From positions 22,150,614 through 22,214,613 of the forward strand of contig JARZZO010000008.1 of NCBI GenBank assembly GCA_030544215.1: 64,000 nt of DNA, written 5' to 3'. The position numbers and the translations under genes are program-made. Shown piece by piece: positions 21,734 to 35,056 of the stretch. Position 1 is the first letter of the stretch; every line of letters starts with the position of its first letter. The DNA comes from Zantedeschia hybrid cultivar. Its lineage: Eukaryota; Streptophyta; Magnoliopsida; Alismatales; Araceae. The notes beneath the pieces were generated by a model. That model ran no database searches and was not told the DNA's origin. It was given only the letters and a program-made list of their open reading frames with translations.

Positions 21734-23118
21734 GAACTGTTTTACTTTTACATGTGAAATTTGGCAATTAACATCCTACTCATATATGTTTATTTTCAAC
21801 ACTTCATTCTATGAATATTTATTCAAAGTTATTCCCTAGATAACTCGAATATTTCATCATGCCAGAACTATTTTTTTTGTTCCAACGTTATCCAACAAGT
21901 TATTTAAATGAGCGTCTTTGATCATATTTTAAGAAAGTGAACAAAGGATAATGATATAACTATTGTTGCCACTAATATTGATGTTTGTCTGTTTAAAACT
22001 GAATATGCCTGCAAAATAACAATTATGTAATTTTGCTTGTAAACGGATTATATGCAGCAATCCAATAAAATTATTTAATTAATATCTCTTCTTTTCACTA
22101 TAAATTTATTTGAGATTAAAAATCTTGAGAGCGTGTGTATATATATATATATATACATTAGTAATTGTATTATTTTGTAATTATTAATGTATTACTACTT
22201 TTATAGAAGTATGAAAAATGTGCCTGACAAGATATAGTTTGAATGTTGTACATACATATTTTATTTAACTTTCTAATTCTTGGATAAAACATGTCTTTTT
22301 TATTCTTCAAATTTGTGTATGATATGTGTTTAATTTGAATCGGCCATAACTCACCGAACGCACAATCACACATCTTACAAGTCGGATTAAGTGACTAAGA
22401 TCAATGGTTAGCTTTTGTCATGAATCGGGTTAATAATGTTAAGTTTGTTGGGAACTCTGCTAATGTCAACCGTCTTTCCTTTACTTACACTTGTAGTCGA
22501 TGAGAATTCTAATAAGTTATATTTGAGACCGTAAATTCCGAGAAAAATATAAAAAGAAATTAAAAGTTTGATCACTGGTTTTTGCATTCAAAAAAATTTA
22601 ACCATAATCATTATAGATGTTATACTTTTTATAATGTCATAGCCCTAACATCAGTAATTGGTATACGTAGAGGACTTTTTTTTTTAACCTTTACTTCATA
22701 TTTTCTCAGTAGGTACAGTTTTTTTTTTTAATTGTAAAAGAAATAATAATCTAATTCTTAAGTTTTGAATTGGATCGTACTTATCTTGGACTTTGTTCTT
22801 TGATCATAGTGCACGTCTTCCAATGGAATACTAGTACTTGTCAGATGTCAAAAAAAAAAAAAACAAAAGCCGATACTTGTTTACTTTAGGAGTGTGCGTC
22901 TTCGCACGACCATGGAGGACGAATGAAATGGATGGCCAGGAATGAGAAGGAAATTAGGTGGAGTTTCTTGCAACATCCCAACGTCATATTAAGTCATCAT
23001 GTCGGGAACGTCGACGCTCCCTTTCGGTAGGCCGTGAGACGTGGACGGGCCCAATTCGTCCGGGTCTGGGAATGCAACAGTCACCGCACAGAGTGTAGTC
23101 TCAAATAAAAAAAAAAAA
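20779..23118. other. AT-rich spacer with microsatellites, no gene seen
   Basis: 20880-21350 contains repeated TTCGA(A/G)CTC-like words typical of dispersed plant repeats. An (AT)n run lies at about 21695-21729 and a shorter one at 22137-22156. The frame 21420-21686 (88 codons) resembles nothing I know. Confidence 0.5.
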
Positions 23119-23588
23119 GGTTTTTTGTAAATAATCTTCAAAAAGATGTACTTGTAGATAACCCTCTACACGATTTATAGTTGCATATAATCTTCTTAGC
23201 TTTAGTGGTATTTAAGTATAACCCTCTTAATTATGTGATTTGTTTTAAATTTTACTTGAGTTAAAATATTTTTACTCCATAAAAATGGAATTTTTTTATA
23301 TATATATTAAAATATATACATCAAACTTATGAGTAGATGTTTCTGTGATTTTTCTTATGAGATGTATGCATTTTAATTGAAGATATTTTTAATATTTTTA
23401 TATAATAGTTTTCACATATTCTATGTAAAGTAATAATATTTTAATTTAAGTGAAATTCAAAATAAACTCATACAATTGAGGGGGTTGTATGCAAATAACA
23501 TCATAGTTAAAGTGGTTATACGCAAATACAAATCGTACAGGGGTTATCTACAAATAAGATATTCTTTAGGAGTTATTTGCAAAAATCC
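23119..23588. mobile_element. Foldback MITE, copy A
   Basis: It begins GGTTTTTTGTAAATAA and ends TTATTTGCAAAAATCC; the inverted repeat continues inward for well over 100 bp (for example GTAGATAACC on both arms). A-rich runs of 9-12 bases flank it on both sides. The same sequence recurs at 63108-63552. Confidence 0.7.
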
Positions 23589-25949
23589 AGAAAAAAAAAT
23601 TATCTCATTATGTCTGACATGTGTGTATAATCTGATCTTCAACTAGATGATGTAAAAAGTTTAAAAGATAAAAAATCGAGCTCCAATGAACAGTAAGAAA
23701 AAAACACGTTTAATGAATTGAACGAAATAAAATGGAGTTTAATTTTTTATTTTTTTAAATTTGTTATGTCATCCGATTAGATACTGAATTATACAAATAT
23801 GTTGGACATGATAGAACTGAACATAAAAAAGTTTCAAAAAACAAAAATATTTATGTTTTTTTGACTGTGTCCCATTTTGGGGCACCACATACGACAGTAA
23901 GTATTACTCAAATTGAAAATACTGAATGACTCAGATGGTGGTACTGATGCAAATTGTGATTGTAACTCAGATTATTGATTCATAGGTCAGTTAATGAATG
24001 GCATTTTTATACTGTTTTTTAATAAACCAAACGTATATAGGATATTGAGGATCTAATTATTTGACCGATCATTAACTTATAATCAATTAATAGACGGTCT
24101 TTTTTTAACCGATACAATAACTGATAAGGTCACAAGTTCACCTTGGATCCTCATGAATCTTATCCATTTGATTCCCTATATGGAGGTTCTAGCTGAGAGA
24201 AAGGCACCTCTATCCACATGATATCTTCCTAATTAGAGCTAACATGATTTTTAGGGATAATAATATCTTTCAATCATTTAATTTAATTTTCTAAGAATAT
24301 CTCAACGTTTGAGTGCACATTGATGCTCTTATACCCTGCTGTTAGATCTTCCCAAATTCATAGGGGAGGATGCATTTATTGATACCAATACTATCAACTG
24401 GATATAGATCAAATTTAAGCACAGTTAGTAAAAAAAGAGTTTTATATATATCAATAAACTATTGCATTTGTATGTATATTCTTGATTTTCAGATATTGTT
24501 TTAAATACCTCCCACATCTTCTGAAAGTTTGCATTTATATTGTTCTTATCAAAATACCATGAACCTTAATCGAGTGTGCCCTAGAGAGTCAGATAAGTTT
24601 TTTCATATATACTCTTAAATTCATCACAATTTTACATATGTATTTCTAACTTCATCAAAATTTAATGAGATCTTTATGCTATGTCCAGTTGAAGTTCACT
24701 ACATTTTGATGAAAAGACATGGTTACACCTTTCTGAAGATATCAGAGGCACTTATAATAATATGTGAGAGTCAGAAATATATATAAAATATAATAATTTA
24801 TAGGAGCATATGCACAAAAATCCTAAAAAAAATGGATCTACATTGCCGATTCATCTATTTTGTTTTTCCTTAGAAATAACTTCAACTCAATAGCACATAG
24901 ACCTTTTAAGAGTTTAGCACGAAGGATTCAGGTCAAAAAAAGTCTCAAGAAACTCTAAATACAAGCAAAAATATCCTCTCAAACACGAATTAACCATACA
25001 GACTATGTCCAATCACTTCCCACCCATCCACCTGAAAGGGAAGATGCCCTTCTCGGGCCGACGAAGATCGAAACCTCTTTCCAATTCATAATTGGATTTC
25101 AGATTCTTGACCTTCTCTCTGGGTGCCAATCGAATTCCTGTTGTTCAATTATGGTTATTCATTTCATTTATTAGTCTCAAGATGACAAAGAATTTGCCTG
25201 ATCAGATTCCCCAGTTGAAGAGTAGAAGATGTGGAATGTGGGTTGTGCGACGTTCCATTGGGTCAGGCTTTATTTCCAGAGCGGCCCGTGGGCCGTGGTT
25301 TGGCCTACAAAGCATGTACATGCGTGGCGAACGTCTCAAATACTGTTTTGGTATTACAATTAAGATTAAAATTGCAACGTCTCAAATACGGTCATATGAT
25401 CATTGAGATTGGACACTAGTGCTAAGGGTATATTCATACGCACCGTGTGGTCCACATGATTCGAACTATTAGATCGCAGATAGCATGGTCTTTTTTTTTA
25501 TTAACATGATCCCTGCTTTCGTTCTTTTAACCTTCCAATTGAGTAGTCACCGTGTTTTGTATTTTTTAAAGAAAAAAATTACGCTCTTTTACTTTGTCAG
25601 TTCTGAATCATTGCAATCCAACCTGAAACATAATCCCCGAGACGCCTTCCCGAGGGCCAAAGGAGCGAACCGGCAGTTGGTTGGTTGGCGGCTGAACCAG
25701 AGACCTGCGTGGGAACACAACACAAAGGGGATGAGTCCACCCCGCCGGTTAAATTAAAGGAGGCCGCGGTCGTGGCGGGGGGCGTGTGGGTGGTGTCCCT
25801 CTCGGGTGGTTTGAACAGGAAGTGGGAGACTCCCCAAACCCGGCCGTTCCCCCTCTCCCTCTTTCTTCCATTAACCAACGGCTTCCCCCGAAACAGTAGC
25901 TCCCGTTGCCACAGCACCAACGCGTCTCACACGAAGGCGAAAGGCGAGG
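23589..25949. other. AT-rich spacer with a MITE relative, then promoter-side DNA
   Basis: 23676-23730 carries the CGAGCTCCAATGAACAGTAA core shared with sequences at 6493, 32352 and 33625. From about 25620 the base composition rises sharply toward GC upstream of the glycosyltransferase gene. No gene is supported; the frame at 25092-25406 has no recognisable domain. Confidence 0.5.
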
Positions 25950-26741
25950 CATCACAAAAGAGACACTGATACACGATGTGTGCGTGCGTGTGCGCTTAAA
26001 ACAGGGCATGAGAGAGAGAGAGAGAGGGGAGGCGGGGTTGGAAACACCATCCACACACGTTTAGGGGTGACGAGGAAGCTACCATTCTCCCACCAACCGC
26101 AGTTCTACTTCTGGCGTGCTGATCAGGTCCTTGTCCTCCCATCCCCCTCTATGCCCGTGTACCGAATTTTCCGATTAAACACGCTTGGTTCTTTCGACTA
26201 CTCTTGTTCCACCTTGTTGGGAACTCTCTTTCTTAATTTATTCTCTGGAATCTCCGCTTGTTTAGAATTGGAATTGGAATTGGACGCTCCGCCTCTCTTT
26301 TTTTTTTCAATATTTTATCTCTTCTTCATTTGTCCTTCTTCAAGGGCCTCAACTATGAAATATCAATCTATTGAAAGATTTAAGACAGATTAGCGAGTTT
26401 GGCCGTTTGTTGTTGTAGCCAGTCCTCCTCATCGTTTAAATCCTTCTGCTGCCAACCCCCTTCAGATTTTGTTCTCTTCTTCTTCTTCTTCTTCTTCTTC
26501 CTAATTCTATGCCCTTGGCATCTAATATTTTCTGACCATCTGAGTTTTCCATTCCATTCCATTTCCATATAAATTTCCCGGCAGGGTAGGGTATCTAAGG
26601 ATCGATCACAAGACGCCTCGATCGTCAGGATGGGGATTGCCCGATAGGTATATATGATTCCCTCTGGATGTGCATGTGCATGTGCAAGTGTATGCACCAT
26701 CTGTGGCATGGCCTGAGGCGATCGAACAAAGGTTTAACGTG
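25950..26741 (+). promoter_or_regulatory. Promoter and 5' UTR region of the GT14 gene
   Basis: This stretch contains a (GA)n tract near 26009-26025, a (TTC)n tract near 26474-26500 and a CCATATAAATTT word at about 26565, which could be a TATA box roughly 175 bp before the ATG. The exact transcription start, and whether a 5' UTR intron exists, cannot be decided from sequence alone. Confidence 0.4.
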
Positions 26742-29197
26742 ATGGAACTGACGAAACCCAGATCTCCCCTTCTTCTCCTGGCCGTGGAGAAGAAGTGGGC
26801 CTTCCCCCTCGCGGTTTGCTCCCTCATCTGCGTCTTCCTTCTCGGGATCTCCTTCAACATGGGCCTCGTCTCCTCCGTCCACTCCTTCCACTCCATCTTC
26901 TCCTTGTTCCCCCTCAAGTCCGTCTCGAACCAGACGGCCTCCATCTTCGTCGAGTCCAGATTCGCCGTCGCCATGCCGTCCCCGCCCCCCTCGCCGCCGC
27001 CGGCGGACGACGTCGTGCCCAGGTTGGCCTACCTGGTGTCGGGCTCCAAGGGCGACCTGGAGCGGCTGTGGAGGACGCTGCGGGCGCTGTACCACCCGAG
27101 GAACCAGTACGTCGTCCACCTGGACCTGGAGTCGCCGGCCGCCGAGCGGATGGAGCTCGCGAGCCGCGTGGAGAAGGACCCCATGTTCGCCAAGGTCGGG
27201 AACGTGCACATGATCACCAAGGCCAACATGGTTACCTACAGGGGCCCTACCATGGTGGCCAACACCCTGCACGCCTGCGCAATCCTTCTGAGGAAGAGCG
27301 ACAAGTGGGACTGGTTTATAAACCTCAGCGCCTCCGATTACCCCCTCGTTACCCAAGACGGTGCTATCTGCGCTTCCCCTTTCTTTCACCATCTCCTTCT
27401 CCTTTGAAAAGATGATGCCTTTCTCACGGATGGGCGGTTTTCTTCGTCGCTGCGCAGATATCCTCCACACTTTCTCGTCGCTGCCCAGGAATCTGAACTT
27501 TGTGGAGCATACGAGTCGTCTTGGATGGAAAGAGTGAGTTGTCCCAACCATACAGATCGATCTGTTTGCTTTGTTTCTTTCCCTGTTTCCACGTTAAAGC
27601 TCATCACAAATTAATTAACCCAGAAAATTAGCTTAAGATAATTAATCTTGGTGCCGACGGTTCGACATGATGCAGGGGGCAGAGGGCGAAGCCGTTGGTA
27701 GTGGATCCGGGGCTCTATATGACCCAGAAATCGGACGTCTTCTGGGTTAACCCACGGAGAGAATTGCCGACCGCGTTTAAGCTCTTCACCGGTAAGTTTC
27801 TCCACTCAACCAGTAAAGTGAAGTTTCGGCTTAATTTGGAAATTAAGATTGCTATTTGCCTTCTAATTACATAGAGTTGTCCCTTCCTCGTTAGCCCAGG
27901 ATTTACCCTGTTTTTGATCATGGCATCGACCTTTAGCTGTCTGGATTGGCATGTCCTTGAACTGTTATCTTACCTTTTACCACGTATGGTAATATGGAAG
28001 ATGACATGTGAGCTGTGACCCTCCCTGGACAGGCATCTTTGATTGATTAGCTACTCCTGGTTTTGGTGGGGATCTGCCCTTCCTCGTTGACTAGAAGTTA
28101 GAAAGCAAAGGTCCTATAAGACAATCGTGACGTACACTGCGCTCAGATTGCCACCAAGGCATCTAGTCCTTGGCCGTCCCGCATCACGGACATCACGGAA
28201 ACTTGTTGAAAGTTCCAAAGAAGATAGGTTAGCAAACGAGACGAGACCGTAAATCAACTAAGTCGTATATGTATTATGCACGTCATTTCAAAAGTGTATA
28301 ACTTATATATGTATACTTTTCATTTTGATGTGTCTTAAGACTTTGAATGGTCCAAAAAAAAGAAGGTCCGGACGCTCTCGTTTCGTTGGCAAACCACGGA
28401 TAGGTATCAGTTTGGTGGCACCTGGTCAATCTAGAACTAATCTACACCAAACCTTCCGGTCATTACGTTTCAACAACGACATCTACCATCCATTAAAACT
28501 AGGCTGATGGCGATACATGGGTCCCATCGTCTATTCATCAATTCCGGTTCTTAGCTTCCAAACATACCCTACTTAGTTATGAATTAGTGGAGAGGTGGAC
28601 GTAGTCCTGGCAGTCACCTCTTCACCTGTAGTATGCACCGGAGAAGTAAAAGAACTGTTTTTTTTTTCCTCATTCTGCCCATGTCTTGCCTTGCTAGGCT
28701 CGGCGTGGATGGCCCTGACGAGGGAGTTCGTGGAGTTTTGCGTGTGGGGGTGGGACAACCTGCCAAGGACCCTGCTCATGTACTACACCAACTTCCTCTC
28801 CTCCCCGGAGGGCTACTTCCAGACCGTCATCTGCAACGTGCCCGAGTACGCCCGCACCGCCGTGAACCACGACCTGCACTACATCGCCTGGGACCGCCCC
28901 CCCAAGCAGCACCCCCACACACTCACCGTCGCCGACGTCCCCAAGATGGTCGCCAGCAACGCCCCTTTCTCCCGCAAGTTCAAGCGCGACGACCCGGTGC
29001 TTGACAAGATCGACGCCGAGCTGCTGGGCCGCGCCAACGGCAGCTTCGTCCCCGGAGGCTGGTGCGCAGGCGACCCCCCGTGCTCGAAGCTGGGGAACGT
29101 GACCCGGCTCAACCCGGGGCCGGGGGCCCTCAGGCTGGACCGGCTTGTGGCTAGGATAGTCCGGTCGAGATTGTTCACGCAGTACCAGTGTAAATAA
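26742..29197 (+). CDS. Beta-glucuronosyltransferase GLCAT14-like (GT14 family), four exons
   Basis: Exons 26742-27360, 27458-27533, 27676-27791 and 28698-29197 join in frame through GT-AG introns to 436 codons. GT14 (core-2/I-branching) proteins of this plant clade transfer glucuronic acid to beta-1,6- and beta-1,3-galactan chains of arabinogalactan proteins in the Golgi. Residues 1-20 are cytosolic, about 21-44 form a membrane anchor (AFPLAVCSLICVFLL), then a short proline-rich stem (PSPPPSPPP). The catalytic domain opens with RLAYLVSGSKGDLERLWRTL and contains WDWFINLSASDYPLVTQD, NLNFVEHTS and FKLFTGSAWMALTREF, ending in NVTRLNPGPGALRLD. I chose the ATG at 26742 because MEL..., the anchor and the family N-terminus follow; an in-frame ATG at 26670 would only add an unrelated 24 residues. 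Length fits the family (about 430-450). Exon GC is very high. Nothing looks broken. Family assignment is firm; the exact paralogue is not. Confidence 0.93.
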
Positions 29198-32178
29198 GAG
29201 AGAAAAGAGACCTAGTGTGTGTGTGAGAGAGAGAGAGAATTTGATTAATTTGGTGTGGGTGGGTAATTAGTTGACAGGAGAGAGAGGGAGAGAGAGAGAG
29301 AGGTGTGATTACAAGTGTCCTCTCCAAATACAATACCGACGTGCCTTCCATGTTGTTGCATGGAATCGGACCACTTTGCCAGGCCCTGTAAGGAAGAACT
29401 GTGGTGGGTGGACAAGTATTGTGTTTACACGCTAATTAAGAGAGGAGACATATTTTTTTCTCCGTCCTCCCGTCTAACAGTTCGGAGGAACCGAACTCTT
29501 GTTAAGCATGGGGGAATCATAAGAAGACCTGGAACTCTCCAGATGAGTGAGAGAACGGCATTAGTTCCTGTAACAAGGCCGCCCAATTGAATCCGATCGT
29601 TTTTGTTCTATTTACTTCATCATAAATTACAACATTATTATTATTATTATTTTTGGTGAACGAAGTTGTTAAGTTGAGTATTGCAATAAATCGCCTACAA
29701 ATGGGGTTCAAGTGAAGTCGTCCGCCGGTTGGCGCCATTCGGTACTCATTAATGCAGGAACGTTATTGAGGAATAAAATCTTGTTGTAAGTTTAATTTGC
29801 GGCATGCGCCGTGCGTCTGGAGAAGGAAAATGGGATCATCTACTCTAATTTTATTTGTACTTTATTTCATTTTTTTCACTTGTTACGGGAGAAGTGGCAA
29901 AGGTGCATGAAAAGATAAAAAACAATTATCTTTTTAAAAATTTAACTAATAAAATAAAATAAATTACCTATTAGAAAAGAGAGTAGACTATCTCATTCGC
30001 TTGAAATGGCCATAAGTATTCGCATCGCTTTTGGTGTAAGAATTTGCTGATTCTCCTTTTGCAATTTAACCCAGTTGAATGTTACAGAATAGGGTAAAAA
30101 GATGCTTTTGCCCCCTTTCCTTGATGAGAGAGAGAGAGAGATGGCAGAGCACGATGGTAGGCGCCACGGCCTTGCCAGTACCGATTTGCTGCTCACACAC
30201 GAAGAGAGAGAGATGCGTTAACCAAAGCTAACTTGAGTTTGACCATAGTTGAAGGAATCGAATGGTAGGATCAAAATTTAATAATTCTAAGTATTGAGGG
30301 ATTGTACACAAGAGGCGGGTATTTATTTTGAAGTATGCAGATCGAAACCTAAAAAAGTTATTATTTTTTGGAATGTTTAGATGTCACCTCGAGTCTTGAT
30401 ATGTATTTATAACTTCTTATAACCTCTTGTTACTCAATGAGTTTCCTAAAATATTTGGAATAACTCATTCAGATTTTAGAAGAAAACTGTTTTTTAAAAG
30501 AGAGACTATCAAATAGATGCTGATCGCGAAGAGGCTACAAATAAGTTATTATCCGATAGATTCGTAATTGCAAAGAGGTTTTCTAATAAGTATTAAGAGC
30601 GAAAAATTGACCCCCCAATACCAGAGATTCTAGGGATTGATATCTAAAAGCCTTTTTTTTAACCTTTCCATACACATATGTAATGTCAACATGACAGATT
30701 CCATCAGGTTACGTTTCCAACATGAATACGTTCTTTTTTTTTCTTTTTTTTTGTCAATGTTCTTTTTTTTTCTTGATATGGGGTGAGGTGGATTCAAAGT
30801 ATTAGATAAACATAGGAAATAAGACACTGGAAGAACCAGAGAGTTATTACAAATGAGACGGAAGAAAGTTGTTTTTGGCATCAGATTTAACCAAAAGGCA
30901 ACCATGTGTCAACACAGAGACCGTGGATTCACAAACAGTACGAGGGCATGGTGGACAAAACATTTTGAAGGCAACTTTTTACTTCTACCCCCAACATGAA
31001 AACTGCCGGTTGAATTGCGGTGAGTTTAATTAATATTGAACAGCTACACTAGTTAATCTCTTTATAACTTTATTAAATATTCTGTTTAATCAGCTAAGTT
31101 CAAGCTTGGGATTCTGATTGGAAGTTAAGAGGGTACTTAGTTGCTATACAAAGTAGCCGTATCACTAGTAATTTCAGTATTGTTATTAATGGTAGGTGTT
31201 TCATTATGTTTTATTGATTTTGATACGGAGAAGAATCTATTATTATAACATCTCTAATAGATGAACTTGTATTAAGATTTAAACGTTCTCAGAGTCTCAA
31301 GACTCCCTTTCTTCACCCTTAATTCTCTCTTCCCTTTGCTGCCACCTTTAACATTTATTTATCAAATTTTAAAGAACCAGTAACAAAATTAATATTAATA
31401 TTAACTAAATAGAACATAACATCTCATTTAAATGACTTTCAAGGTTTATTGATCTCTTCCTCAAAATAAATGAATTGAAACCTGTAACTAGAAATCTGAA
31501 AATACATAGAAACCTGAAATACTTTTTCTTTAAAAACCATGCCAATTGTGCAGACATCATCCTGTGAAGATGGTCTACAACGTTTGGAATAGTCACGTAA
31601 AAAGAAGCCAAATGGGCATAGGATTATCAACGGGTCCAAGTAATATCTAGATTCAATTCAACTTTGTCTCTGACTAATCTGATATTTATCCGATTCAAAT
31701 ATTTGACGAATATAATCTGATATCTATGTATTATCAAATTAAGATCAAATGCCGCTGACTAAAGTTGTGTTGGCCCATAACAACTTCTTATGTTATAAGT
31801 CTTAGGGAGTGTTTGACAAAACTTCTACTTGAAAGCCACTTATTGCTTCTACTTCTGACATATAAAGACTTGAGTGAGAAAAAATATATCTAATTTAAAT
31901 TTGTTATAAAAGTCAACTCTTTTATAATAACTTCACTTTTTCTTCGATCTTGGAAACTTCATCTTATACTTTTTGATTGAAAGCCAAAATATAAGTAAAA
32001 TATTGCATAAATGACTTCGAAGATCTAAGTACTTTCACAAAAAATGAAAAAATAGTAGTGCAAAAGTGCTTCCAAATGGAAGCTCCACCAAAGACGATTT
32101 TAGCCATTAGACCATGAGTTCCTGCAGGTATGCCAACAATCTTCCCCCTTAACAGCAGCCTCTAATGTGAATCACATA
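29198..32178. other. 3' flank and AT-rich spacer, no gene seen
   Basis: GA-rich microsatellites (29224-29300) follow the stop codon and probably lie in the 3' UTR. An (ATT)n run is at about 29635-29652 and another GA tract at 30127-30141. Remaining frames are short and without domains. Confidence 0.5.
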
Positions 32179-32583
32179 TGAGTAATACTTGTTGCAATGC
32201 CTTCCACCCCCATCTTCCTCCAATTGCGATGGGGGCATTCCAGTGGATAAAAAGTTAAAAAAAAATTTAAGTTGGCCCTGAGGTGTCTTATCCAATGGTA
32301 CAGTGCAATACCCGATCGAACGACCCAAAAAAAAAAGCTGAAAAATAAAAAGTCAACCCAATGAACAGTGAAAACTATTCTTAATGGGCCGAGTCTAATA
32401 ACGATTTTTTATTTTTTAGATTTTTTTTAGGTCGTTTGATCAGATATTGCACTGTACAGATGGATAAGACTCCTCGAGACCGATCTAAAAAAATTCAAAA
32501 AAAAATTCTTTTCTTTTGTCCCACTACAGTACCCTATTGCAATTGGGAGGAGGGAGAAGAGCATTGCCGCAAGTGTTGCTCAT
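32179..32583. mobile_element. MITE with ends GAGTAATACTTGTTGCAATG
   Basis: The left end GAGTAATACTTGTTGCAATG is matched in inverted form at the right end (GCATTGCCGCAAGTGTTGCTC), and the repeat continues through CCAATTGC on both arms. The centre contains the shared core AATGAACAGT...TTAATGGGCC (32352-32405). There is no coding capacity. Confidence 0.65.
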
Positions 32584-33465
32584 CAGATATATGGGTTCAA
32601 GTAGGAGATGGCCTTTCCCCAGTAACTTTGATCCGACGGTAGCCTAGTAGTGTAATATTTTTATTCAAAAAAAATTGTCAAACTGAGAACTCGTCCCAAC
32701 TCCGCTATTGTAGTGTTTCTGTGTTGATCGAACGGTTTAAAAAAATCAAAAAAGAGAGATCGCGCACTTGGCCTTTGGTAGACCAAGTTAGTATTAATGA
32801 TTATTCGTTAATATTGAAAAATTATGTCCCTTCATCAACCACCGAACAGGATCTTTTTTAATCTAATTTTAGTAGATTTGTCAATATCCTCCCGCATTAC
32901 TTGAGATTTTTTTATCATTTTATACGTTTTTTGTTCTTTTTTCTATTCTGTCTTAAGTAAATGATAAAATATTAAGGATATCTATCAGAGAATCTGCTAA
33001 AATTAAGGTCAAGAGGGTGGTGCTCTACCAGGTACTGTTTTGTCTCTGGACTTCTTGTGCAGATTTGATAGTTGTGATGCTAAGCTGCGACTGGTGGCCC
33101 TCTCGTGTCAAACGGATCTGTTAATTGGAGAAGGTAAGGTGTAACTATGGTCCTTCTCTTCTTTTACCAAAATATTTGCTATGATGATTCAATGCGAATT
33201 CATCAGTTGGTCTTTTCATTTGGGAATAGACGCATTTTTTGGAATGTGTAATATTTTCTTTTGAAAAATGTTCAATGATCAACAGTTTTCATTTTTATTC
33301 CCCTCTAAAATAATCAGATATTTGTATATTACTCAAATTTTGATGTTCTTTGACGGAGTTAGAAGCAGATAATTGAATCATTTAATTGGTCAGATGACAG
33401 TTGAATTCTGACATGAAGATAAAATGCCAAACAGGCTGGAGTCTGATGGTATATCCTTTGAGAGT
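32584..33465. other. AT-rich spacer, no gene seen
   Basis: Only short frames without recognisable domains. Confidence 0.5.
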
Positions 33466-33828
33466 TATACTTGTTGTAATGCTTATGTTACTGTTGCACG
33501 TAGAGATATTACAATGGATAAACACAAAAGAAAAAAAATGAATTTTTTCAGATAGACTCCGAGGTGCTCTAGATATCCGTACGTGCTGATCATCTATTGG
33601 ATATCTCAAAAAATAAATTCAAAATTCGAGTTTTAATGAATAGTAAATATATTTTTAATGGGCTGAACTCAATAATAATTTTTGAATTTTTAATTTTTAT
33701 GAGACGCCTAAATGGTGATCGACCTATGACATCTGGAACACTTTATAGTCGGCATTAAAAAAAAAAAAATGTTTATTCACTGTAATGCCCTTACCTGCAA
33801 CAGTAGAAAGCATTACATAAAGTGTAAG
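33466..33828. mobile_element. MITE related to 32179-32583
   Basis: Left end ACTTGTTGTAATGCTT and right end (inverted) ACACTTTATGTAATGCTT share CTACTGTTGCA-like and ACA(A/G)TG(G/A)ATAAACA blocks on both arms. The centre (33625-33680) has AATGAATAGTAAATAT and TTAATGGGCTGA, the same core as the relatives. Confidence 0.65.
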
Positions 33829-33842
33829 TCATCCTTTGAATT

Positions 33843-34984
33843 TGATGAGGCAGAATCCGATTCAGCCCATTGAAGCAGGCCCAAACCCCATTCAGCCCAA
33901 AAGAAGCAGCACCAGGCCCTTCGGCGGCCTTCGGCCCGTCAGCGGCCCAGTAGCCTACGGCCCATAAGCGGCACCGTCGCTCCCGGCCCAACAGGCTTCA
34001 GCCCGTCAGCGGCCCAGCAGCCTACGGTCCGGGAGCAGCGCGGCAGCCCAGGGTCCAACAGGCCTTCGGCCCGTCAGCGGCCCAATCCCCTTCGGCCCGG
34101 TAGCCGATTCCGGCCCACTCCGGTGGCGGATCGGGCGCTATGGCGGTTTATCAGCAAACCTGCAATTAGTCCTATATCGGCTGCCACCGTTAACCATCCG
34201 CTATCCTCCGCTATAAATATCCCGTTATTTGTGGCCAAAGGGGTGGTGGGAAAAACGGATGCCTCCCCAAACTTCCGAAACCCCTTAAAGGACTTCTGTC
34301 CGAATAACGTTATAGCTACTCTTTCTTACTTTCTGAATCGAATCTTCTTCAGGAGCTAACTTGACCGTCGGAGGGGGTTCCCCAGGGCTGACGCCCGGGA
34401 CTCCTGCTGACTGGTTCTTCTTCTTCTTTCCCTCCTGCAGGGGCTCGGTTCGAATCATCGCCGACCTCCTCGAGTCGGTCTCGGCCGCCGACCTCGGATT
34501 CCTCTCCCTGGTCTCGACGCCGAACGCCGGCTGCCCCAAGCCAGGAGACTCGGTCTCGCGCTGAAGTAGCCTTCGGACTCGCCGTCCGAGGGCAATCCCG
34601 TCAGCTGCCCTGCGTCATGAGGCTCGGCCTCGCGCTGAAGGTGGCTCCGGACTCCCTGGTTGGAGAGCGAGCCGTCCCCCCGTCCGATCTCGGACTTTCC
34701 GGCTTCTGCTCCGACGCTCGTCGACCACTCGGCCGAGAGAAGTTCCTGCTCGCGCCGCGCCTCCGTCCGCCGAAGGAGCAGCGGCTCACTATCCAAGAGC
34801 AGCTCCGGCGGCAGATCGCGCCCCCCGCGGGCGGATTCAGTTCATCCCGAGAAGCCCCGTCTTCGCCCCGTCGCGGATCCCCGTCGGGTCCCCTTGTCAC
34901 CGTTCGATCCGGACCGGCTCCGGATCCTCCTTTTTTTAGATCCCCGTTTGCGGGATCCGATCGTGATAGATCCAATCTACATCA
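33843..34984 (+). mobile_element. Solo gypsy-type LTR with perfect GAATT target duplication
   Basis: It spans TGATGAGGC...CTACATCA, 1142 bp, flanked by GAATT at 33838-33842 and 34985-34989. A TATAAATA box occurs near 34212. It is the most diverged of the large LTR copies (for example TTCAGGAG in the hairpin) but keeps the CTCCTGCAG pyrimidine-tract motif. No internal sequence adjoins it, so it arose by recombination between the two LTRs of a full element. Frames inside it are LTR shadows. Confidence 0.9.
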
Positions 34985-35056
34985 GAATTCATATATTAAG
35001 TCTAACTGTTAACTCCAACAGTCGAATTCATGCATGATGCACCTGTGGCGGGCGAC

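Noticed and set aside
26625..27551. 308-codon frame on the minus strand opposite exon 1 of the GT14 gene
   Set aside because: It is a shadow of very GC-rich exon sequence; the plus-strand frame has the full GT14 domain.
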